Positions 1 to 10,294 are shown, numbered from the stretch's first letter. The stretch: 64,000 nt of DNA from Pseudomonas brassicacearum (GCF_000585995.1 NZ_CP007410.1:6193001-6257000); one strand, 5' to 3'. A program made the numbers and translations. The notes: generated by a model not told the origin, from the letters alone.

Positions 1-100
1 CATGAAAAAAGGCGACGCCGAGCGAATCAACAAGCGCAAGGACAAGCTGGCCGCCTCCCGCAAGGAGTTGCAGGAAGCGGTGGATGAGTTGGATAAGTAG
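1..100 (+). CDS. C-terminal fragment, probable DUF1090 (YqjC-like) protein
   Basis: The window opens inside or at the start of a short reading frame ending in TAG at 98-100. An ATG lies at position 2, so 32 residues are visible. They are strongly charged and helical (Lys/Arg/Glu/Asp), of the type GDAERINKRKDKLAASRKEL, which resembles the coiled-coil C-terminus of periplasmic DUF1090 proteins. The true start is probably upstream of the window. No function can be assigned. The stop is followed after 3 bp by a heptanucleotide tandem array. The family call rests on pattern memory only. Confidence 0.5.
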   Translation, partial: MKKGDAERINKRKDKLAASRKELQEAVDELDK

Positions 101-103
101 CAG

Positions 104-187
104 CTGCAAGCTGCAAGCTGCAAGCTGCAAGCTGCAAGCTGCAAGCTGCAAGCTGCAAGCTGCAAGCTGCAAGCTGCAAGCTGCAAG
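104..187. repeat. Tandem heptanucleotide array, 12 x CTGCAAG
   Basis: Twelve perfect consecutive copies of CTGCAAG (84 bp) begin 3 bp after the stop codon of the upstream gene. The unit is 7 bp, so it would shift frame if translated. The array passes into a degenerate related element at about 188-232. Perfect copy identity suggests recent slippage and probable length variation between strains. Confidence 0.95.
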
Positions 188-232
188 TGTGGAGCTTTGA
201 GCTTGCCGCTTGAAACTTGAAGCTCGCAGCTG
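188..232. repeat. Degenerate member of the AAGCGGCAAGCT / CTGCAAG repeat family
   Basis: The minus strand reads agctgcgagcttcaagtttc followed by aagcggcaagctc. This matches elements at 44548-44634 and 61146-61185, so it belongs to a dispersed short-repeat family of which the adjacent heptamer array looks like an expanded core. It lies just downstream of the cytochrome gene stop codon. Confidence 0.6.
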
Positions 233-238
233 CTTTAT

Positions 239-688
239 TCAATGATCGCGAAACTCTTTATGACAGGCGCTGCACGCATCCTCGACCTTCTGCACCGCCG
301 GCCCCAGGTAACTGGCCTTGTAGGGCTGGACGTTGCTGGCGGTCACCAACTCACCGGTGGCTGCTTCAAGGCTACGGGCCAGGTCCTGGAAGCGCGCCTG
401 CTTTTGCCAGACCTCATCCAGGGCGCTGGTGTGGTCTTGCTCGCGTACCGGCGGAAAGTGCTTCCACGGTTCGTGGGACAGTTGATCCAGTTTCACCGCG
501 CCTTCAGCAAATCGCGCGCCGTCGAACGGGACTCGGCCACGCAACATGCCACCCAACTCTTCGTTGGTCTTGAGCATCTGTTTGAAAATAGCCTTGCGCT
601 GGCCCAGGGGAGAATTGGGATCGACGCCGCCACAGGCGGACAACAGCAGGCAGGCCAGCACGGCCATGGAAAATCGTTTTACAAACAT
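239..688 (-). CDS. Cytochrome c'-type lipoprotein
   Basis: A 149-residue protein starting with a positively charged hydrophobic signal and a lipobox LLSAC (lipidated Cys19), so it is predicted to be exported and anchored as a lipoprotein. A single heme-binding CSACH motif is at residues 139-143, close to the C-terminus, which is the arrangement of the cytochrome c' four-helix-bundle family. These proteins bind a high-spin heme and have been linked to gas binding or electron transfer; the specific role here is unknown. The start at 688 was chosen because the longer frame adds a segment with no signal. It is divergent from mltA with about 125 bp between starts. Confidence 0.85.
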   Translation of the reverse strand: MFVKRFSMAVLACLLLSACGGVDPNSPLGQRKAIFKQMLKTNEELGGMLRGRVPFDGARFAEGAVKLDQLSHEPWKHFPPVREQDHTSALDEVWQKQARFQDLARSLEAATGELVTASNVQPYKASYLGPAVQKVEDACSACHKEFRDH

Positions 689-813
689 CTTGGCCTCGGG
701 GCAGGAAACGGCAGTTAGTATCCTCGGGTCATCGGTAAAGACCAATGGCCCTATCAACAATACGGGTTGTTCGAGTGCCTGACAGCGTTCGAATGACTGC
801 AAAGGAAATCTTC

Positions 814-2001
814 ATGAACAGCCGCTTCAAGACCTGGCACAAAGGCTTGGCATTGACCCTACCGTTGATCGCGCTGCTGGCCGGCTGCAATCGCGGCGAC
901 AAGGTCGAAAAGCCGCAGACACACGCCCTCGCCACTTATGTCAGCGCGCCGTGGGAAGCCTTGCCGTCGGTATCCGATGAAGACCTGCTGGCCGGCTTCG
1001 GCTCCTGGCGCAGCGCTTGCACCCGGCTCAAGGTCGATGCGACCTGGGGACCCACCTGCGCCGCAGCGACCAATGTGCCGCAGACCGCAGCAGCCGTACG
1101 CGATTTCCTCAAACAGAACCTGGACGTTTATGGCCTGCGCTCGGGGGACAACAGCCCCAACGGGCTGATCACCGGCTACTACGAGCCAGTCTACCCCGGC
1201 AGCCTCAAACAGACCGCCACCGCGAACGTCCCGGTGTACGGCGTGCCGGACGACATGATCATCGTGGCGCTGGACAGTATCTACCCCGAACTCAAGGGCA
1301 AACGCCTGCGCGGTCGCCTCGAAGGCCGGGTGCTCAAGCCCTACGACGACGCGGCCACCATCGAAACCAACGGGGTGAAGGCACCGGTGATTGCCTGGCT
1401 GACCGACCCGATGAACCTGCAGTTCTTGCAGATCCAGGGCTCGGGACGCATCCGGCTCAATGACGGCCGCCTGTTGCGCATCGGCTATGCCGACCAGAAT
1501 GGCCATCCTTACCGGCCCATCGGGCGCTGGCTGGTGGAACAGGGCGAATTGAAGAAAGAAGACGTGACCATGGGCACCATCAGCGCCTGGGCCAAGGCCA
1601 ACCCGAACCGGATTCCCGAGCTGCTGGGCAGCAACCCCAGCTACGTGTTTTTCAACCGCAACCCTGACAGCAACGAAGGCCCACGAGGCTCGCTGAATGT
1701 GCCGCTGACCGCCGGCTACAGCGTGGCGGTGGACCGCAAGGTGATTCCGCTGGGCAGCCTGCTGTGGCTATCCACGACGCGCCCCGATGGCAGCGCATTG
1801 AACCGGCCGGTCGCCGCCCAGGACACCGGTGGTGCGATTGCCGGCGAAGTCCGGGCGGACCTGTTCTGGGGCACGGGCGAGGCGGCGGGGCAATTGGCCG
1901 GGGACATGAAGCAACAGGGCCAGATCTGGATGCTGTGGCCCAAGGGCGTGGCGTTGCCGCAAGTGCCGCAGGTGGCGAATGCGGTCAGTGCCAACCCCTA
2001 A
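814..2001 (+). CDS. mltA: Membrane-bound lytic murein transglycosylase A
   Basis: A 395-residue outer-membrane lipoprotein that cleaves the MurNAc-GlcNAc bond of peptidoglycan to give 1,6-anhydro-muropeptides. The start at 814 follows an AAAGGA ribosome site and gives a lipoprotein signal with lipobox LLAGC (Cys25). The central MltA domain contains GLITGYYEP and QIQGSGRI. The C-terminal 3D domain carries AQDTGGAI with Asp337, the likely catalytic acid, and RADLFWG with Asp349. Length and motif order are normal. A REP doublet, not a clear terminator, follows. Confidence 0.95.
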   Translation: MNSRFKTWHKGLALTLPLIALLAGCNRGDKVEKPQTHALATYVSAPWEALPSVSDEDLLAGFGSWRSACTRLKVDATWGPTCAAATNVPQTAAAVRDFLKQNLDVYGLRSGDNSPNGLITGYYEPVYPGSLKQTATANVPVYGVPDDMIIVALDSIYPELKGKRLRGRLEGRVLKPYDDAATIETNGVKAPVIAWLTDPMNLQFLQIQGSGRIRLNDGRLLRIGYADQNGHPYRPIGRWLVEQGELKKEDVTMGTISAWAKANPNRIPELLGSNPSYVFFNRNPDSNEGPRGSLNVPLTAGYSVAVDRKVIPLGSLLWLSTTRPDGSALNRPVAAQDTGGAIAGEVRADLFWGTGEAAGQLAGDMKQQGQIWMLWPKGVALPQVPQVANAVSANP

Positions 2002-2025
2002 GGAATGAGGTGCTTTGTCCGACCC

Positions 2026-2120
2026 CATCGCGAGCAAGCTCGCTCCCACAGTTGATCTCCAGTGAACACATATTTTGTGTACGGCTAGATCCAATGTGGG
2101 AGCGGGCTTGCCCGCGAAGA
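2026..2120. repeat. REP doublet (REPIN-like), GTGGGAGCG family
   Basis: Two inverted REP units (about 2026-2050 and 2093-2120) flank a roughly 43-bp spacer in the convergent mltA / MAPEG intergenic region. The left unit is the GAGCTTGCTC type and the right is the GGGCTTGCCC type, so the arms are not identical. Confidence 0.9.
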
Positions 2121-2153
2121 GGCCGGGACAGACACAGTGAAAATCAGGCCGGT

Positions 2154-2537
2154 TCAGACCGAAACAAAGAAGAAACTCAGCACCAACCCCACCCCCACGA
2201 ACCACACCAGCGAACGCAGGATCGCCCAGTCCGCCAGATAGCAAATGATGTAGAGCAGGCGACTGGTGATGAACAATACCGCCAGCACATTGATGGTCAC
2301 CAGCTCGGCATTGCCGGCCAGGTGCGCGACGATCACGGCGGCGGCAAAAAACGGGCTGATTTCAAAGCTGTTCAGTTGCGCGGCGTAGGCACGTCGGGGA
2401 GCGCCTTCGAGCGAGTCCAGAAAATCCCGCGGGTCGTGGTTATCTTGCAGCCGGTATTTCCCACCGGCCTTGGCGATCCCGATACACAGGTAAGGCAGGA
2501 GAAAAGCAATCAACACACACCACAGGGCAACCGTCAT
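2154..2537 (-). CDS. MAPEG family membrane protein
   Basis: A 127-residue integral membrane protein with about four hydrophobic segments. After the first helix comes a charged stretch with the pattern DPRDF and APRRAYAAQLNSFE, typical of bacterial MAPEG (membrane-associated proteins in eicosanoid and glutathione metabolism) proteins. The Asn and Glu in QLNSFE correspond to family-conserved positions in the glutathione-binding region. Substrate is unknown. It lies 49 bp downstream of an EamA transporter gene on the same strand and may be co-transcribed with it. Confidence 0.85.
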   Translation of the reverse strand: MTVALWCVLIAFLLPYLCIGIAKAGGKYRLQDNHDPRDFLDSLEGAPRRAYAAQLNSFEISPFFAAAVIVAHLAGNAELVTINVLAVLFITSRLLYIICYLADWAILRSLVWFVGVGLVLSFFFVSV

Positions 2538-2586
2538 ACCGCACTTCCTTTTTGAGTTTTATAGAGAATCGAGCGCCAGGCGCCGG

Positions 2587-3438
2587 TCAGGCTTTCATCA
2601 CCAGCATGCCAAGCAGCACCAGCCCGCAGGCTAAGAGCCGCGGCCGGCCAAAAGGTTCTTTCAGGTAGCGCATGCCGAACAGCACCACCAGGATCACGCT
2701 GATCTCCCGCAGTGCCGCCGCTTCGGCGATCGAGCCCAGTTGCATGGCCCATAGCACCAGAGCGTAGCTGAACAATACGCAGAATCCGACCGCCAACCCC
2801 AGCCGCCACTGTTCGTGCCAGAACCGCATGAACGCCGGTCGTTTGCTCACCAACGCCAGCAAGGGGAAGGGCCAGGCGCTGAGCAGCGTGACCCAGACCA
2901 GGTAGTCCAGCGGATGGGACCAACGCCGCAAGGCATGGCCGTCAATAAAGGTGTAGCAACCGATGCACAGGCCGATCAGCGCCACCACCGGCAGCATCGA
3001 CCAGGGCAGCCGCGCCCCACCACCGCCCTGCCACAACAGACAGAGCATGCCGAACGGGATCAGCAGGATGCCGAGGATCTGCTGGGTCGTCAGCGCTTCA
3101 CCGGCAAAGATAAAGGTCAGGGCCAGCACCACCAGCGGCGACAGGCCACGCATCAGCGGATAGACCAGCCCCAGGTCACCGACCCGATACGCCTGGATCA
3201 GCAAATAGCGATACAACAGCTCAAACGCCGCCGATGCCAGGATCCACGGCCAGATATCCAACGGTGGCAGCGCCACGAAGCCCAGGGCCAAGGCGACGAA
3301 CAGCAACGCCACGCTGTCCATGCAAGCCACCACCAGCAAACGCTCGCCGCTGAACTTGATCAGCGTATTCCACGCCGCATGCAACAGCGCCGCTACCAAT
3401 ACCAAGACCGTTGCAAGCACGGCACGCCCCTTATCCAT
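2587..3438 (-). CDS. EamA/DMT-superfamily transporter
   Basis: A 283-residue polytopic protein with ten predicted membrane helices arranged as two five-helix EamA repeats (drug/metabolite transporter superfamily). The second repeat ends with the hydrophobic helix LLACGLVLLGMLVMKA at the C-terminus. Substrates of such carriers cannot be read from sequence; related proteins export amino acids or metabolites. It is followed by the MAPEG gene and faces away from the MFS gene at 3616. Confidence 0.85.
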   Translation of the reverse strand: MDKGRAVLATVLVLVAALLHAAWNTLIKFSGERLLVVACMDSVALLFVALALGFVALPPLDIWPWILASAAFELLYRYLLIQAYRVGDLGLVYPLMRGLSPLVVLALTFIFAGEALTTQQILGILLIPFGMLCLLWQGGGGARLPWSMLPVVALIGLCIGCYTFIDGHALRRWSHPLDYLVWVTLLSAWPFPLLALVSKRPAFMRFWHEQWRLGLAVGFCVLFSYALVLWAMQLGSIAEAAALREISVILVVLFGMRYLKEPFGRPRLLACGLVLLGMLVMKA

Positions 3439-3615
3439 TCAGAGAATTGATTCGCCATCCATCAGCAGCCGTTTTATACTGCTGGCGACCACGCCGCACT
3501 CAGTTGCGCATAAGCCAATTCCAATAATTCTGCTGCTGCCCTGTTCGTTCGAACCAGGGTGCCGGCATGCGTATGCCTGATCAGAGCGTCAAGACTACAG
3601 ACAGAGACCCTGCGC

Positions 3616-4776
3616 ATGCCACTCGCCTTGCTTGCTTTGGCCGTTGCCGCTTTCGGCATCGGCACGACTGAATTCGTCATCATGGGGCTGCTGCCCGATG
3701 TCGCCCGCGACCTGGCGGTGAGCATTCCCCAGGCCGGACTGCTGATCACCGGCTACGCCCTGGGCGTGGTGTTTGGCGCGCCGATCCTGGCCATCGGCAC
3801 CGCCAACATGCCGCGCAAGGCTACGCTGCTGGGCATGACGCTGATGTTCATCCTCGGCAACGTACTCTGTGCCCTGGCGCCAAACTACACCACACTGATG
3901 GCTGCCCGGGTCATCACAGCCCTGTGTCACGGTGCCTTCTTTGGCATCGGCTCGGTGGTGGCGGCCGGTCTGGTAGCGCCAAACAAACGGGCCCAGGCGA
4001 TTGCAATGATGTTCACCGGCCTGACCCTGGCCAACGTGTTGGGCGTACCGTTGGGCACAGCCCTGGGCCAATACGCCGGCTGGCGCTCGACCTTCTGGGC
4101 GGTGTCGGTCATCGGCGTAATAGCGGCCATTGCCCAATGGGTCTGGCTGCCCAGGGAAATCCCCATGGAAAAAGCCAACCTGGCCAGCGAGTTCAAGGTC
4201 CTGGGCAAGGCCAATGTATTGCTGGCCCTGGGCATGAGCGTGCTGGCCTCCACCAGCCTGTTCAGCGTGTTCACCTACATCGCGCCGATCCTGCAAGACA
4301 TCACCGGCGTCAGTCCCCATGGCATCACCGTCATGCTGCTGTTGTTCGGTGTCGGCCTGACGGCGGGTAGCTTCCTCGGCGGACGCCTGGCCGACCGGCG
4401 CCTGTTGCCTTCACTGGTGGGCATGGCCCTGGCCGTGGTGCTGGTGCTCGCCGCGTTCAGCCAAACCAGCCAGTCGGTGATTCCGGCGGCGATCACCCTG
4501 GTGTTGTGGGGTATTTTCGCCTTTGCCTTGTGCCCGATCCTGCAACTGCTGATCATCGACCAGGCTTTTGAGGCGCCAAACCTCGGCTCGACCCTGAACC
4601 AGAGCGCCTTCAATCTCGGCAACGCGGCCGGGGCTTGGATGGGTGGGTTGGTGGTGGCCAGTGGGGCTGACCTGGCGGACCTACCATGGACTGGGGCCGC
4701 TGTCGGCGGCCTGACGACGTTGACGGCGTTGTTCTATATCTACCGACAACGGCGCTTGGCGGCAGTCGCTGTTTAA
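3616..4776 (+). CDS. MFS transporter, DHA1-type efflux family
   Basis: A 386-residue carrier with twelve predicted helices. The N-terminus has the signature FGIGTTEFVIMGLLPDVARD, and the loop MPRKATLLGMT lies between helices 2 and 3; both are typical of the AraJ/YdhP-like DHA1 sugar or drug efflux branch. The start at 3616 places this conserved motif at the extreme N-terminus as in relatives; an upstream in-frame start would add about 19 non-conserved residues. The ribosome site is weak. Substrate unknown. Confidence 0.9.
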   Translation: MPLALLALAVAAFGIGTTEFVIMGLLPDVARDLAVSIPQAGLLITGYALGVVFGAPILAIGTANMPRKATLLGMTLMFILGNVLCALAPNYTTLMAARVITALCHGAFFGIGSVVAAGLVAPNKRAQAIAMMFTGLTLANVLGVPLGTALGQYAGWRSTFWAVSVIGVIAAIAQWVWLPREIPMEKANLASEFKVLGKANVLLALGMSVLASTSLFSVFTYIAPILQDITGVSPHGITVMLLLFGVGLTAGSFLGGRLADRRLLPSLVGMALAVVLVLAAFSQTSQSVIPAAITLVLWGIFAFALCPILQLLIIDQAFEAPNLGSTLNQSAFNLGNAAGAWMGGLVVASGADLADLPWTGAAVGGLTTLTALFYIYRQRRLAAVAV

Positions 4777-4823
4777 GGAACGCTTTCAGTCATCGCCTGA
4801 AGCACCTGCGATCAGGCTCCCGC

Positions 4824-5705
4824 CTACTCCGAGTCGATGGGCTGCTTTGCCGCTTTTGCAGGATTATCCTTGGGCTGGCCTACTTCGCTGCGAATCTGCG
4901 CATGACTGATCAAGGCAAAGATAAAGCTCCCGCCGACAATATTGCCTGCCAACGTCGGCCCGGCGAACACCATCCAAAAGTCCTCCCACGGCAACTGCCC
5001 GGCAAAGACCAGATACGACACTTCGGCCGAGCCGACGACAATGTGGGTGAAGTCCCCGAGCGCCATCAGGTAGGTGATGAGGATGATGATCCACATCTTG
5101 GCGCTTTCCATGGACGGGATCATCCAGACCATGGTGGCGATCATCCAGCCGGAAATGATGCCCTTGGCGAACATCTGGCCGGTGTCGTTTTCCATGACCT
5201 TGCGCCCGATTTCCAGAAAGGCCTGGTCAGTGCGCTGGTCAAAAATCGGCAGGTGCAGCATCACGTAAGCCACCAACAAGGTGCCACACAGGTTGCCTAC
5301 CAGCACCACGCCCCAGAGCCGCAATAGTCGACCGAAGTTGCCCAGGGTGGGTTTACTCATGATCGGCAGCACAGCGGTCAGGGTGTTTTCGGTGAATAGC
5401 TGCTGGCGGGCGAGGATCACCGCGAGAAAGCCGGCGCAGTAACCGAAACTGGCGATCACCTTGAAGCCTTCGTGGTCGGGCAGCCGGGAGTTGAGTAAAC
5501 CCATCGCCATCAACGACAGGCCCATGGTCAAGCCGGCGGCCAGGGCCGACCACCAGAGCGCGGCGATACTGCGCTCCAGTTCCTGATTACCCTGGGTCCG
5601 GATGATTTCATGCAGCACCGCAGCCCGCGGCGGCTGGTTGCGGTCGACTTCATGCTGTTCCTGAGCCGAAAGATCAGGGGTCTTGCCTTCTTCGTGGGTG
5701 TCCAT
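4824..5705 (-). CDS. Formate/nitrite transporter (FNT) family protein, YfdC-like
   Basis: A 293-residue protein with a charged N-terminal cytoplasmic segment of about 60 residues and six membrane helices of the FNT fold. Features include the LFTENTL segment in the helix 2 region and the half-broken helix region GDFTHIVVGSAEV. The long hydrophilic N-terminus and overall sequence resemble YfdC rather than the classical formate channel FocA, so the transported anion is uncertain. The start at 5705 was chosen because further upstream the frame runs through REP DNA. Confidence 0.88.
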   Translation of the reverse strand: MDTHEEGKTPDLSAQEQHEVDRNQPPRAAVLHEIIRTQGNQELERSIAALWWSALAAGLTMGLSLMAMGLLNSRLPDHEGFKVIASFGYCAGFLAVILARQQLFTENTLTAVLPIMSKPTLGNFGRLLRLWGVVLVGNLCGTLLVAYVMLHLPIFDQRTDQAFLEIGRKVMENDTGQMFAKGIISGWMIATMVWMIPSMESAKMWIIILITYLMALGDFTHIVVGSAEVSYLVFAGQLPWEDFWMVFAGPTLAGNIVGGSFIFALISHAQIRSEVGQPKDNPAKAAKQPIDSE

Positions 5706-5782
5706 ACAGCTCCTGAACCAGTGGCGTGATGTACCTACGACACGCGGCGTTGGGAGCTGTTCAGTGGTGCCCCAAATACAAA

Positions 5783-5940
5783 ATGTGGGAGCGAGCTTGC
5801 TCGCGATAGCGGTGGGTCGGTTTGCATCAGTGTTGAATGTGCAAACGTCATCGCGAGCAAGCTCGCTCCCACAGGGGGGGGGCGGCAAACCTGAATCTCG
5901 ACCCTCACCGCAGCTCCCTTGTGGGAGCGAGCTCGCGATG
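5783..5940. repeat. REP triplet (doublet plus a truncated third unit)
   Basis: Three GTGGGAGCGAGC units lie between the FNT gene and the thioesterase gene: 5783-5807 (+), 5849-5873 (-) and 5919-5940 (+). The third unit lacks the four bases TTGC of the core, reading GAGCGAGCTCGCGA, which removes its hairpin loop. The array ends only about 16 bp from the thioesterase stop codon. Confidence 0.9.
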
Positions 5941-5955
5941 ACAGCGCCGCCGATC

Positions 5956-6357
5956 TCACTCGACGACATCATCCTTGAACTGATCCTTGACGTACTTGAT
6001 CTCGGTCTGCCCATGAGGCGCCGGCAAGCCGTCTTCGCCGAGATTGACGAAAACCATTTTTTCCACGGTCAGGATGCTCTTGCGGGTGATTTTGTTGCGC
6101 ACCTCGCAAGTCAGGGTGATGGAGGTGCGGCCAAACTCGGTGGCGGTGATGCCCAGCTCGATGATGTCGCCCTGGCGCGAAGCACTGACAAAGTTGATTT
6201 CCGAGATGTACTTGGTGACCACGCGCTGGTTGCCGAGCTGGACGATGGCATAGATCGCCGCTTCTTCGTCGATCCAGCGCAACAGGCTGCCGCCGAACAG
6301 CGTACCGTTGGGGTTGAGGTCTTCGGGCTTGACCCATTTGCGGGTGTGGAAATTCAT
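5956..6357 (-). CDS. Hotdog-fold acyl-CoA thioesterase
   Basis: A 133-residue single hotdog domain of the YciA/acyl-CoA hydrolase type, expected to hydrolyse acyl-CoA to free acid and CoA in the cytoplasm. The signature NPNGTLFGGSLLRWIDEEAA near residues 16-35 carries the conserved catalytic-helix acidic residues. The ATG at 6357 is preceded by AGGAG with 5-6 bp spacing; a GTG two codons upstream overlaps that site and is less likely. The gene is transcribed away from ahcY. Physiological substrate is not evident. Confidence 0.88.
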   Translation of the reverse strand: MNFHTRKWVKPEDLNPNGTLFGGSLLRWIDEEAAIYAIVQLGNQRVVTKYISEINFVSASRQGDIIELGITATEFGRTSITLTCEVRNKITRKSILTVEKMVFVNLGEDGLPAPHGQTEIKYVKDQFKDDVVE

Positions 6358-6457
6358 GTTCACTCCTGAGCGTCTGGCCGATGAATGCCTGCATCATGGC
6401 AGACCGGGCTGCCCGGCTCTACGTCGCGGGCCCTATAACGGTCATCGGCAATTTTGA

Positions 6458-8089
<1,632 letters not shown>

Positions 8090-8112
8090 TCGGCTCTATT
8101 GCCTGCTCTCCC

Positions 8113-8202
8113 TGTGGGAGCGGGCTTGCTCGCGAAGGCGGAGGATCAGGCGACATCAATGTTGAATGATGAACCGCCTTCGCGAGCAAGCCCGCTCCCA
8201 CA
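8113..8202. repeat. REP doublet with 29-bp perfect arms
   Basis: Inverted units with the core GTGGGAGCGGGCTTGCTCGC. The identity of the arms extends past the core through GAAGGCGG to about 29 bp. It sits between ahcY and metF, where it could form a stable hairpin in the transcript. Confidence 0.92.
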
Positions 8203-8250
8203 TTGGGATGCGCCAGGCTTTCAGCCCTACGAGTTTCCAAGGATATGACC

Positions 8251-9096
8251 ATGTCCCAAGACCGTCGCTACAGCTTCGAGTTCTTCCCAACGAAGACCGA
8301 TGCTGGGCATGAAAAACTGATCGCCACTGCCCGTCAGCTGGCGAGCTACAACCCCGATTTCTTCTCCTGCACCTATGGCGCCGGCGGTTCGACCCGAGAC
8401 CGCACGATGAACACCGTGTTGCAGCTCGAAAGCGAAGTCAAAATCCCGGCCGCCCCCCACCTGTCTTGCGTGGGCGACAGCAAGGACGACCTGCGCAGCT
8501 TGCTGACCCAGTACAAGGCGGCAGGCATCAAGCGCATCGTTGCCTTGCGCGGTGACCTGCCCTCGGGCATGGGCATGGCCAGCGGCGAGCTGCGCCATGC
8601 CAACGACCTGGTTGAATTCATTCGTGAAGAAACCGGCGAGCACTTCCACATCGAAGTCGCGGCGTACCCGGAAATGCATCCCCAGGCACGTAATTTCGAA
8701 GACGACCTGCGCAACTTCGTACGCAAGGCCAACGCCGGCGCCAACAGTGCGATCACCCAGTACTTCTTCAACGCCGACAGCTATTTCTACTTCGTCGAGC
8801 GCATACGCAAGATGGGCGTCGACATTCCTGTCGTGCCGGGGATCATGCCGATCACCAACTACAGCAAGCTGGCGCGCTTTTCCGACGCCTGCGGGGCGGA
8901 AATCCCACGCTGGATCCGCAAGCAACTGGAAGCCTACGGCGACGATACGTCCAGCATCCAAAGCTTCGGCCAGGACGTTATTACGCAAATGTGTGAGCGT
9001 TTGCTCCAAGGTGGTGCGCCGGGGTTGCATTTCTATACGTTGAACCAGGCCGAAGCCAGCCTGGCGGTATGGAACAATCTCAAGCTGCCGCGTTAA
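8251..9096 (+). CDS. metF: 5,10-methylenetetrahydrofolate reductase
   Basis: A 281-residue FAD enzyme that reduces methylene-THF to 5-methyl-THF, the methyl donor for methionine synthesis. The N-terminus RRYSFEFFPTK carries the conserved Glu of the active site. CTYGAGGST and the later ALRGDLP are also family signatures. The ATG at 8251 has AAGGA at a better distance than the ATG at 8245. It is placed after ahcY, consistent with a shared role in methionine regeneration, and is followed by a strong terminator. Confidence 0.97.
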   Translation: MSQDRRYSFEFFPTKTDAGHEKLIATARQLASYNPDFFSCTYGAGGSTRDRTMNTVLQLESEVKIPAAPHLSCVGDSKDDLRSLLTQYKAAGIKRIVALRGDLPSGMGMASGELRHANDLVEFIREETGEHFHIEVAAYPEMHPQARNFEDDLRNFVRKANAGANSAITQYFFNADSYFYFVERIRKMGVDIPVVPGIMPITNYSKLARFSDACGAEIPRWIRKQLEAYGDDTSSIQSFGQDVITQMCERLLQGGAPGLHFYTLNQAEASLAVWNNLKLPR

Positions 9097-9116
9097 CCGC
9101 TAACGCCGCAGTTACA

Positions 9117-9149
9117 AAAGGCCCTGGTGAAAACCAGGGCCTTTTTTAT
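9117..9149 (+). terminator. Rho-independent terminator after metF
   Basis: A 12-bp perfect stem AAAGGCCCTGGT / ACCAGGGCCTTT with GAAA loop, followed by further T residues. Confidence 0.93.
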
Positions 9150-9251
9150 TCAGTTGTTGCGCCGCCCCCGCCCTGATGCAGGCAAAAGGCAACTAAGGCC
9201 CGAGCCAGAGCACTCTAGCTATTTGATCAGCTCTCGTCGTAACCTCAGGCC

Positions 9252-10028
9252 ATGCCCGTTATTGCCCAGTTACTCACTGCCCTTCTTCTCTTCTGCCTGA
9301 GCATGGCTGCCCGGGCCGAGAAGTTGCGCATTGTCACCGAACCCTGGGCACCTTATGTCTACGAAGAAAACGGCAAGATGCTGGGCCTGGACTACGAAAC
9401 CACGGCCATTGTGTTCAAACGCCTGGGTATCGATGTGGAATGGCAGTTCCTGCCATGGAAGCGTTGCCTGGTGATGCTGGAACAGGGGCTGGCGGACGGA
9501 GCGCTGGACATTTTTCACAGCGACGAACGCGATGCCATGCTGCTCTATCCCAGCGAACCCCTGTCGGAGGTGGAGTTCGTGATGTTCTACGCCAACGCCC
9601 GGCCCTATCCGTTTCGCACGCTCGACGACCTGGGCGGCTTGACCGTCGGCACATCGCCCGGCTACCTGTACAGCCAGGCTTTTAGCGAATCGTCCCTGTT
9701 CAAGCGTGAAACGGCGCCGACCCACGAAGCCAACTTCGGCAAGTTGCAGCTGGGCCGGATCGACCTGCTCATCACCGACCGCCGGGTGGGCCGGCATGTG
9801 CTCAAGCAAATGCAGCTGGGCGACCAGATCACCGAGAATCCGATGGTCGTGAGCCGTCAAAGCCAATACCTGGCAGTACGGCGCAACGCCGGGATGGATT
9901 TGCTGGTGCAACGTTTCGGCGCCGAACTCAAGCGTTTCAAGCGCGAACCGGCCTATGCCGAACTCAGTGCCCGCTACGGGGCTGACCTGGTTACCAAAGC
10001 AGCGGCGCCCTACCCGGCGCCACACTGA
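9252..10028 (+). CDS. Periplasmic solute-binding protein, family 3 type
   Basis: A 258-residue protein with a signal peptide (cleavage after about residue 22, ARA-EKL) and a type 3 extracellular solute-binding fold. It starts with LRIVTEPWAPYVYEENGKMLGLDYE, the usual first strand and ligand-binding region. No permease or ATPase gene is adjacent, so it is an orphan binding protein; it may serve a distant ABC system or act as a sensor-like protein. It is preceded by about 100 bp with no other recognisable element. Ligand unknown. Confidence 0.8.
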   Translation: MPVIAQLLTALLLFCLSMAARAEKLRIVTEPWAPYVYEENGKMLGLDYETTAIVFKRLGIDVEWQFLPWKRCLVMLEQGLADGALDIFHSDERDAMLLYPSEPLSEVEFVMFYANARPYPFRTLDDLGGLTVGTSPGYLYSQAFSESSLFKRETAPTHEANFGKLQLGRIDLLITDRRVGRHVLKQMQLGDQITENPMVVSRQSQYLAVRRNAGMDLLVQRFGAELKRFKREPAYAELSARYGADLVTKAAAPYPAPH

Positions 10029-10075
10029 AATAAACCGTTGAGCAGCAGGAAAGCGGCGCACGGCGTTTGCTCTGT

Positions 10076-10294
10076 TATACTCCGGCCTTCCCGCCAGGCT
10101 CACGCCCGGACGCCCGGTCTTGCAAAAGGCATCCCGACACCGCTACAGCGCAGCTTTCAGCCCGCGCGAGCCCTGTCCGGACCCGTCTTTCAGACTCGGC
10201 AGGACCGGACGGGGTGACGTCTTTTTATTGAACGTCATTCGCGCCCGGCAAGACTATCCCATTGGGCCAGGCCCTCACTAAAACAGGATTACTC
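10076..10294 (+). promoter_or_regulatory. Long structured leader upstream of rhlE
   Basis: A -10-like TATACT at 10076-10081 is followed by more than 200 bp before the rhlE start. The segment contains a 9-bp stem (CCTGTCCGG at 10172-10180 with CCGGACGGG at 10205-10213, one G-T pair) enclosing the small hairpin GTCT-TTC-AGAC at 10185-10195. A further GACGT/ACGTC stem at 10216-10236 has a T-rich loop. No open frame of substance is seen. Regulation of a helicase through a structured leader is an inference. Confidence 0.45.

Noticed and set aside
104..187. Possible CRISPR array
   Set aside because: The unit is only 7 bp with no spacers and no cas genes nearby; it is a simple tandem repeat.
9252..10028. 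A complete ABC transporter around the orphan binding protein
   Set aside because: No permease or ATPase gene is in the flanking sequence; neighbours are metF and rhlE.
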